A stretch of DNA of 64,000 nt from Paralcaligenes ureilyticus (GTDB lineage Bacteria; Pseudomonadota; Gammaproteobacteria; Burkholderiales; Burkholderiaceae_B). Positions 58,322-64,000 of this stretch are shown one piece after another. Positions within the stretch are counted from its first letter, which is position 1, and each line of letters begins with the position of its first letter. The translations under genes were made by a program, and so were the position numbers. The notes below the pieces were generated by a model. That model worked only from the letters and a program-made list of their open reading frames with translations. It was not told where the DNA came from and did no database searches. The stretch spans positions 62,001 through 126,000 of the forward strand of contig NZ_SMAJ01000003.1 of NCBI RefSeq assembly GCF_004346225.1, in the 5' to 3' direction.

Positions 58322-59164
58322 GTGAATCTGATCAAGTCTGAAGTGGCTAAAGATGACGATGATCGTTCTTCGTCGAAGAATACGGTTATGTCGCTCGCCA
58401 AGGGATTCAGAATTCTTGAGGCATTTACGGCGGCTCAGCCTGAGTTGACCATGGCTGAGGTGGCCAGGCGATCCGGGATCGATAACGCCACGGCATTTCG
58501 GTTTCTAAATACGCTGGTCAATCTCGGCTATGTGGAAAAGGTCGCCGATACCCGCTTGTTCCGTTTGTCTTTCAAAGTGCTGGATCTGGGATTCAACGCC
58601 ATTGCGCATTCCGATTTGCGCACCAACGCCCGCCCGATCTTGAGGAGCCTGGTTGGCGAGGTGCGCGAGGTTGCCTCCATAGGTGTGCTCGAGGGCTCCG
58701 AGGTGCTCTATGCGGAACGCGTCCAGGCCGGCCTTACCCGGCTGGGAGTCGATATACGGATAGGCAGCCGGGTTCCCGTTTATTCGTCGGCGATAGGCCA
58801 TGCCATTTTGGCGTGGTGCCCAAAAGAGTTTCAGATCCAAGTCCTTAAAGGGGCGCCAAGAAAGCAGCTCACAGCCACTACGTTGGTCGACCTGGACGAA
58901 TTGATACAACGCCTCGAAGAGGTCAGGGCGCAGGGCTATGCCGTATCCAACCAGGAAACCGTGTCGGGACTGTACGTCGTCGCGGCGCCGATTCTCGATA
59001 TTGACGGTGTGCCCTTGGCGGCATTGAGTGTGGCCACACCTGCCTTTAATACGACCCTGAACCAGTTCAAGAGCGACGCGATCATCCCTGTGATGGACGC
59101 GGCATCAAAATTATCGAAAGCTTTGCAAACCAATGGCGGTTTTACCTTGTCGAATCATTCATAA
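58322..59164 (+). CDS. IclR-family transcriptional regulator
   Basis: The 280-residue protein has an N-terminal winged helix (SLAKGFRILEAFTAAQPELT, then MAEVARRSGIDNATAFRFLN) and a C-terminal effector domain (ILRSLVGEVREVASIGVLEG, then GSRVPVYSSAIGHAILAW). It starts at GTG 58322 (AGGAAG site upstream); ATG 58388 is a later alternative. It precedes the lyase gene by 46 bp and is probably the repressor or activator of the operon that follows. Confidence 0.92.
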   Translation: MNLIKSEVAKDDDDRSSSKNTVMSLAKGFRILEAFTAAQPELTMAEVARRSGIDNATAFRFLNTLVNLGYVEKVADTRLFRLSFKVLDLGFNAIAHSDLRTNARPILRSLVGEVREVASIGVLEGSEVLYAERVQAGLTRLGVDIRIGSRVPVYSSAIGHAILAWCPKEFQIQVLKGAPRKQLTATTLVDLDELIQRLEEVRAQGYAVSNQETVSGLYVVAAPILDIDGVPLAALSVATPAFNTTLNQFKSDAIIPVMDAASKLSKALQTNGGFTLSNHS

Positions 59165-59210
59165 GTGAAAGACAGCTGCTGGCCGAATCAGAATTTCAAA
59201 AGGAGACATC

Positions 59211-60152
59211 GTGTCGAACGTAAATTTTCACGGGATTATTCCCGCCATTGCGGTTCCATTCAATCGCGACTTCAGTATTGACGAGCCCGAGCTGCGTCGT
59301 TTCGCACGCTGGTTAGCCCAGCAAAAGGGTATTACGGCATTAATGACCAATGGCCACACGGGTGAGGTGTTCTCCCTGACTCCTCGTGAACGCGCGGAGG
59401 TCACTCGCATCACGGCCGATGCGGTCAAGGATATCTGTCCCGTCATTTCATCCATTGTCTGCGAAGGGATCAGCGAGGCCAAAGAGCATGTGGCGATGGC
59501 AAAAGAGGCGGGCGCCCAGGCATTGGACGTCATGCCCCCCCATCACTGGTTGCGCTTTGGCTTCAAGCCGGAGCACTGTATTGATTATTTCACAGCCATA
59601 GGCGAAGCCAGCGGGCTCCCGCTGATTGCGCACATTTATCCCGCGTGGACTCGCGCTTCCTTTCCCAGCGTGCTGTTGGCCGAATTGGCAAAGCTTCCGT
59701 ATGTCAGCGCATTCAAGATCGGAACGCGCGAAATGAATAAGTACGCCCGCGATTTGAAGGCAATCAGGGAGGTTGATGCGTCCAAGGCGCTTTTGACTTG
59801 CCATGATGAATATCTTCTGGCCTCAATGGTGCAAGGCATCGACGGTGCACTGGTCGGCTTTGCGTCGCTGGTGCCGGGCCTTATCTATGATTTATTGCAG
59901 GCGGTGAAAAAGGGCGATCTTAAGGAAGCGATGAAAGTCCAGGCGCTGATCGACCCTTTGAAAGATGCCGTGTACGGTGCGGGAGAGCCTACCGGTGAAG
60001 CGCATGGCCGCATGAAATCGGCCATGGCGCGAGCCGGAATCCTCCGTAGCGATACGGTTCGGCCTCCTACTCATTCTCCATCTGTGGCCGAGCTGAAAGC
60101 CATCGATGCAGCACTTTTGAACGCAGGCCTATTGAAGAAAAATGCCGCGTAA
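59211..60152 (+). CDS. DHDPS/NAL-family class I lyase (DapA-like)
   Basis: The 313-residue TIM-barrel protein of the dihydrodipicolinate-synthase superfamily starts at GTG 59211 with an AGGAG site. It has the conserved GxxGE motif (TNGHTGEVFSLTPRERAEVT) and the Schiff-base Lys segment SAFKIGTREMNKYARDLKAI. The superfamily includes 2-keto-3-deoxy sugar-acid aldolases and dehydratases. In this operon it more likely acts on a 2-keto-3-deoxy acid than in lysine synthesis, because a dehydratase and dehydrogenase are encoded with it. Confidence 0.85.
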   Translation: MSNVNFHGIIPAIAVPFNRDFSIDEPELRRFARWLAQQKGITALMTNGHTGEVFSLTPRERAEVTRITADAVKDICPVISSIVCEGISEAKEHVAMAKEAGAQALDVMPPHHWLRFGFKPEHCIDYFTAIGEASGLPLIAHIYPAWTRASFPSVLLAELAKLPYVSAFKIGTREMNKYARDLKAIREVDASKALLTCHDEYLLASMVQGIDGALVGFASLVPGLIYDLLQAVKKGDLKEAMKVQALIDPLKDAVYGAGEPTGEAHGRMKSAMARAGILRSDTVRPPTHSPSVAELKAIDAALLNAGLLKKNAA

Positions 60153-60230
60153 CTTTCAGGCTTGGCAGAGCTGCGATCGGGCCGATGTATAGCGATCCGG
60201 CAATGCCACTTCCTAAGATTGGAGACATAA

Positions 60231-61055
60231 ATGGCCGTTTTAATGGAGGCGCCCCTGCAAAGCGCGACTGCGGATGGACCCGCGGCAAACCCGATTATTG
60301 AAATCAGGAATTTAAGCAAAACATACTATACGCAGTCGGGCGACGTAAAAGCCTTGAACACTATTTCCCTGGATATCGCCAGTGGAGAATTCGTCACGAT
60401 TGTCGGCCCTTCGGGTTGCGGGAAAAGTACCTTGCTGCGCATGTTGGCGGGTCTTGAGGACTGCGAGGAGGGCGTTCTTGCCTTGGATGGGAAACAAATC
60501 CAGGGTTCGTCGCATGATGTGGGGGTTGTATTCCAGGCGGCTAATCTGCTGCCCTGGTTTACGGTGCGGCAAAACGTATTGCTGCCTACCCGTGTTGGGA
60601 AACGGGGCAGCGATGGCTATGCCGACGTCGATGAGTTGTTGGAGATGACGGGCCTGGCCGACTTCGGCAATAAATATCCCTATGAGCTGTCGGGAGGGAT
60701 GCAGCAACGTGCCGGAATTTGCAGGGCTCTTGTGCGCAACCCCCGGATATTGCTGATGGACGAGCCGTTTGGCGCTTTGGACGCCTTGACGCGTGAGCGC
60801 ATGAATCTGGAGCTTCAACGTATTTGGCGGGCAAGCAATAAAACCGTCATCCTGATTACCCACAGTATTTCAGAAGCCGTGTTCCTTGGCGATCGAGTCA
60901 TTGTGATGTCGTCGCGCCCGGGCACCATATTGCAAGACTTGAAAGTCGATATCGACCGTCCAAGGGCCTTCGACACCATCCTCAACTATCCGTGCTACGC
61001 AGAATTGTCGCGCGAAATTCGCGGGCTCTTGAACGCCGAAGGAGGTATTGAATGA
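60231..61055 (+). CDS. ABC transporter ATP-binding protein (NitT/TauT family)
   Basis: The 274-residue ATPase subunit has Walker A GPSGCGKSTLL, signature LSGGMQQRAGI and Walker B ILLMDEPFGALDALT, plus the H-loop in ILITHSISEAV. The N-terminal stretch before residue 25 is not conserved. It is most similar in pattern to the SsuB/TauB/NrtD group that energises import of sulfonates, nitrate or related small molecules. It overlaps the permease gene by 4 bp. Confidence 0.92.
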   Translation: MAVLMEAPLQSATADGPAANPIIEIRNLSKTYYTQSGDVKALNTISLDIASGEFVTIVGPSGCGKSTLLRMLAGLEDCEEGVLALDGKQIQGSSHDVGVVFQAANLLPWFTVRQNVLLPTRVGKRGSDGYADVDELLEMTGLADFGNKYPYELSGGMQQRAGICRALVRNPRILLMDEPFGALDALTRERMNLELQRIWRASNKTVILITHSISEAVFLGDRVIVMSSRPGTILQDLKVDIDRPRAFDTILNYPCYAELSREIRGLLNAEGGIE

Positions 61056-61957
61056 ATACGATTCTGTCGCAGTCCGCCGCAAATTCAGCATCTTCGGCGC
61101 TATCGATGGCTCAGGGCCGCGATGCGGCATCAAGTACGCTAAAGAAGGCGGACTCCAGCGAGTTCAGGCGGCGCAAGCCCAAGGGTGTGAACGGGCCGCT
61201 CATCACGACTCTTGGTTTGATCGTGATCATCATTGCCTGGGATTTAAGCGTTCGCTTTCTGCACGTTCCCAAATACATTCTCCCCTCCCCGGAGGCAGTT
61301 GCCTATGCGTTATGGTCTGGATTGGCCGTGTCCATTACCAGCCCGGTAGGTTTCTACGTTCCTTTATGGAGCACCTTCTCGAACGCGGCCATAGGGTTCT
61401 TTTTTGGAACAGCGGCGGGATTGGTTCTAGGCTCATTGATGGCCGAAAGCCGTACGGTGGAAAAATTGGTGATGCCCTATGCCTTTGCCTTGCAAAGCCT
61501 GCCAAAGGTAGCGATTGCGCCGCTTGTCGTCATTTGGCTGGGGTTTGGCGATGGATCGAAGGTTGCCATTGCCGCGCTGCTGGCCTTTTTCCCTATCTTG
61601 ATCAATAGCTTTACCGGACTGCGCTCGGTTGAGCCGGAACGGATCGACTTGATGAAGTCTTTGTCCGCGTCGGCGTTCGAGACCTACCGGCTGGTCAAAC
61701 TGCCCAATGCTGCGCCTTATATTTTTGCCGGCCTGGATATGGCTGTGGTTTATGCCTTGCTGGGAACCATCGTGGCGGAATTCCTAGGTGCTCAGGAAGG
61801 CATGGGCGTGGTGATTACGCAGGCCCAGGCCGTTACCGATGTGGCCGGTGTTTTTGCCGCCCTGATTATTTTGGGCGCAATGGGTATTGCCTTGCATGCA
61901 TTGGTGCATGGTGTGGAAAAGCGTGTCGTCCACTGGACGGAACGCAACAAAAACTAA
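61052..61957 (+). CDS. ABC transporter permease (NitT/TauT family)
   Basis: The 301-residue inner-membrane protein has six hydrophobic segments after a charged N-terminal tail of about 45 residues. The BPD_transp_1 loop contacting the ATPase is visible in RIDLMKSLSASAFETYRLVK followed by LPNAAPYIFAGL. It is of the SsuC/TauC type. ATG 61052 overlaps the ATPase stop (ATGA), so expression is coupled. Confidence 0.92.
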   Translation: MNTILSQSAANSASSALSMAQGRDAASSTLKKADSSEFRRRKPKGVNGPLITTLGLIVIIIAWDLSVRFLHVPKYILPSPEAVAYALWSGLAVSITSPVGFYVPLWSTFSNAAIGFFFGTAAGLVLGSLMAESRTVEKLVMPYAFALQSLPKVAIAPLVVIWLGFGDGSKVAIAALLAFFPILINSFTGLRSVEPERIDLMKSLSASAFETYRLVKLPNAAPYIFAGLDMAVVYALLGTIVAEFLGAQEGMGVVITQAQAVTDVAGVFAALIILGAMGIALHALVHGVEKRVVHWTERNKN

Positions 61958-61981
61958 AGCATATTTAAAGGAGAGACAAAC

Positions 61982-63055
61982 GTGAAAATTTCGCGCAGAG
62001 AATTTGTGATGGCTTCGGGTGCCATTGCGGCAAGTCTGGCCGTAGGCCCAAAACTTGCCATGGCGGCGGCTGGATTACCGAAAATAAAGCTGGGTGTTGG
62101 CTTAAAGGCCATGAGTCCGATCGTAATCAATCTCGTCATTGGCGAGGTGCTTGGCTATAACAAGGCAGAAGGCTTCTCGGTCACGACTCAGGTATTGGGA
62201 TCGAATGCCAATGTCCAGGTAGCAGTCGATCGCGGCGAAGTTGATTTCGGCGTTGGCGTGCCCTCGTTCGGTTTGCCGGTTCTGGCCCAGGGCGAGTGGA
62301 AAAAATCGATCAATTTTTATGAATATACGTATCCGTATAAGTGGGACATTGCGGTCTTGCCGAAGTCGTCCATTAACGGGTACGAAGATCTGAAGGGCAA
62401 ACGGATCGGAGTCTCCGGTTTTGGAGCAACCGATTACCCTGTCACCAAGAATGTTCTGCAGTCGCTTGGCTTTGATCCCGACAAAGATTTCAAATGGGTT
62501 GCGGTCGGCGGTGGGGTGCCGGCGGGTGTGGCCCTGGAGCGTGGTCAGATCGATGCATTGGCTTATTACGACGTCGGGTTCGGTTTGATCGAAGCGGCAG
62601 GCCTGCCATTCAGACTGGTGCCTCGTCCGGCCAAGCTGCCGTTGATCGGAGGACAATTCCTGGAAACGCAGACGGATCGATTACAGAAGAACAAGGCTCA
62701 GGTCATAGGTCTGGGGCGCGCTGTATGCAAGTCCTCGAATTTCATTCTCGCCAATCCTAAAGCGGGTGCGTTGGCGTTTCTTCGCATGTACCCCGAAGCG
62801 GCTCCCCGAGGAAGTTCACAGGATCAGGCTGTAGAATCGATTTATCGAGCCATTAACCGGCGCATAAAACTGTATTCCCCGCCTTATCCCGGCGCCAAAA
62901 TGGGCAGCATCAATGTCCGGGAGTTGCAAACCGAGGCGGCGATGAATCACTGGAATATTTCCGACTATGGCCTCTTCTATACCAACGATCTGATTGACGA
63001 GATCAACAATTTCGATCTTGACAAAATTCGCCGCCAGGCCAAGGAATACAGCTAG
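61982..63055 (+). CDS. ABC transporter substrate-binding protein, Tat-exported (NitT/TauT family)
   Basis: The 357-residue receptor starts at GTG 61982 after GGAGAG. It has a twin-arginine signal (MKISRREFVMASGAIAASLA). The mature protein has an NMT1/THI5-like SsuA fold (LNLVIGEVLGYNKAEG-type INLVIGEVLGYNKAEGFSVT, then SYEDLKGKRIGVSGFG-like YEDLKGKRIGVSGFGATDYP). Ligand identity is not evident. The stop TAG overlaps the GTG start of the SDR gene by one base. Confidence 0.9.
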   Translation: MKISRREFVMASGAIAASLAVGPKLAMAAAGLPKIKLGVGLKAMSPIVINLVIGEVLGYNKAEGFSVTTQVLGSNANVQVAVDRGEVDFGVGVPSFGLPVLAQGEWKKSINFYEYTYPYKWDIAVLPKSSINGYEDLKGKRIGVSGFGATDYPVTKNVLQSLGFDPDKDFKWVAVGGGVPAGVALERGQIDALAYYDVGFGLIEAAGLPFRLVPRPAKLPLIGGQFLETQTDRLQKNKAQVIGLGRAVCKSSNFILANPKAGALAFLRMYPEAAPRGSSQDQAVESIYRAINRRIKLYSPPYPGAKMGSINVRELQTEAAMNHWNISDYGLFYTNDLIDEINNFDLDKIRRQAKEYS

Positions 63056-63774
63056 TGAGTGCAGGGCGCTTCGAAAAGGGTGGGAGGGCCATAGCTAGGC
63101 GCGCGATCGTCACCGGGGCCAGTTCGGGAATAGGCGCCGCGATAGCTCAGTGCCTCCTTGCGCATGGCTGGCGAGTTACGGGGCTTGATCGCCTGCCGGC
63201 CGCTGACAACCGGGAGATTGAAGGCTACGAATTTCGGCGCATTGATCTTGCTGATACTGACGCTATCTCTGTGTTGTTTTCGGGTTACCGGGATATTGAT
63301 GCGTTGGTCCACGCGGCCGGCTTCATGCGTGTCAATCCGGTCGGTGCGTTCAATGTGCAAGACAGTGTAGCCATGTGGCGCGTTCATGTTCTGGCTGCCG
63401 AGGCCATGATCAATGCAGCGGTCCCCATCATGCCCGATGGGGGACGAATTGTCTTGATAGGAAGCAGGACTGCAATGGGCGCAGCGGGGCGCAGCCAATA
63501 TGCCGCCACTAAAGCCGCCTTGCTCGGGCTTGCCAGATCGTGTGCCCTGGAGCTCGCGCATCGAGGCATCACGGTGAATATTATTGCTCCGGGAGCTACC
63601 GAAACGCCGATGTTGCATGACCCCGCTCGCCGGGGAAATCCGCCAAGATTGCCGCCAATCGGTCGATTCATTCAGCCTGGCGAGATTGCGGAACTTGCCG
63701 CTTATTTATTGGGCCCTTTCGCCGCCGCAATTACCGGTCAACAAATTACCTTATGTGGAGGAAGTTCTCTTTGA
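63055..63774 (+). CDS. Short-chain dehydrogenase/reductase (SDR) family oxidoreductase
   Basis: The 239-residue NAD(P)-dependent enzyme has the cofactor motif TGASSGIGAAIA near residue 21, and the catalytic Ser (IGSRTAMG) and YxxxK (SQYAATKAALLGLARSCAL). The ending PIGRFIQPGEIAELAAYLLG is typical of classical SDRs. It starts at GTG 63055, overlapping the receptor stop. It probably oxidises a hydroxy or sugar-derived acid in this pathway; the substrate is not readable. Confidence 0.9.
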   Translation: MSAGRFEKGGRAIARRAIVTGASSGIGAAIAQCLLAHGWRVTGLDRLPAADNREIEGYEFRRIDLADTDAISVLFSGYRDIDALVHAAGFMRVNPVGAFNVQDSVAMWRVHVLAAEAMINAAVPIMPDGGRIVLIGSRTAMGAAGRSQYAATKAALLGLARSCALELAHRGITVNIIAPGATETPMLHDPARRGNPPRLPPIGRFIQPGEIAELAAYLLGPFAAAITGQQITLCGGSSL

Positions 63775-63827
63775 GTGGCCAGTGAGGGTTATTGAATTAT
63801 TGATTTCCCCAAGAGCAATTCAGAGAG

Positions 63828-64000
63828 ATGAGCGATATGAAAATACTTGAAATTCGTGAAGTAACCAAGCCGATTGCATCGCCGATTCGAAATGCCTACA
63901 TTGATTTTTCGAAAATGACGACCAGTCTTGTGGCTGTTGTCACCGACGTGGTGAGGGACGGCAAGCGGGTTGTGGGCTACGGGTTCAATTCGAATGGCCG
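63828..64000 (+). CDS. Enolase-superfamily (mandelate racemase/muconate lactonizing type) protein, 5' part only
   Basis: The frame starts at ATG 63828 (MSDMKILEIREVTKPIASPI) or at 63837 and runs to the window end. The 57 visible residues cover the N-terminal capping domain, with RNAYIDFSKMTTSLVAVVTD and VVGYGFNSNGR. This start is typical of sugar-acid or hydroxy-acid dehydratases of the superfamily. The metal-binding barrel is outside the window. It lies 53 bp after the SDR gene. Confidence 0.82.
   Translation, partial: MSDMKILEIREVTKPIASPIRNAYIDFSKMTTSLVAVVTDVVRDGKRVVGYGFNSNG

Overview
The window looks like a chromosomal segment of a betaproteobacterium of the Alcaligenaceae (Bordetella/Achromobacter/Pusillimonas-like). 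The evidence is a Bug-type tricarboxylate receptor, many CoA- and acid-catabolism genes, the gene order lptD-surA-rsmA, glyQ-glyS-gmhB-plsC and hda-HAD-pcnB-folK, and GTAG-headed REP palindromes between genes. The assignment rests on recognition of protein families, not on a search.

Left chromosomal block (1-31.6 kb). It holds envelope biogenesis (AmgK-like kinase, lptD, surA, rsmA), a minus-strand run (nucleoside-recognition membrane protein, gloA, YgjP-like metallopeptidase, plsC, gmhB, glyS, glyQ), a CoA/fumarate group (crotonase, class I fumarase, mesaconyl-CoA hydratase-like protein, class III CoA-transferase), folK-pcnB-HAD-hda, purM, miaA-mutL, dedA, an AI-2E family permease, amiC-tsaE, an AEC transporter and a Bug receptor. 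Two convergent intergenic gaps hold unusually long nested palindromes (5.85-6.07 and 22.40-22.60 kb). REP-like palindromes lie at 5.75-6.18 and 13.16-13.28 kb.

Integration site and island (31.67-51.4 kb). A tRNA-Arg(CCU) gene is split by a 206-nt group I intron just 3' of the anticodon. A 17.6-kb element is integrated at the 3' end of this tRNA. The element encodes a P4-type integrase, an operon of unknown small genes, an AlpA-like regulator, a Rha-like protein, a winged-helix protein, and a putative replication protein whose gene contains four iteron-like sites. It then has a divergent pair of Arc-like repressors with two operators. Next comes a cassette for internal virion (DNA-ejection) proteins, including a large glucosaminidase-domain protein. 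Two small exported or membrane proteins, a BrnT/BrnA pair and a HicA/HicB-like locus follow. No terminase, portal, capsid, tail tube or holin gene is visible. Beyond the right attachment copy lies the stub of a second, related integrase, a Fic protein, and a third, decayed attachment copy. This indicates two tandem elements, the outer one almost fully eroded.

Right chromosomal block (51.4-64 kb). Two small envelope-type genes come first, then prpF, an M20 N-carbamoyl-amino-acid hydrolase-like gene, arfB, and a LysR gene divergent from mmsA. An IclR-led catabolic operon follows: DHDPS-family lyase, NitT/TauT-type ABC transporter (ATPase, permease, Tat-exported receptor), SDR dehydrogenase and an enolase-superfamily dehydratase cut by the window end. 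This looks like uptake and dehydration/aldol cleavage of an organic or sugar acid.

The most notable observations are the tRNA group I intron used as an integration target, the integrated element that keeps only replication, regulation and DNA-ejection genes, and the palindrome arrays that bracket the ejection cassette.
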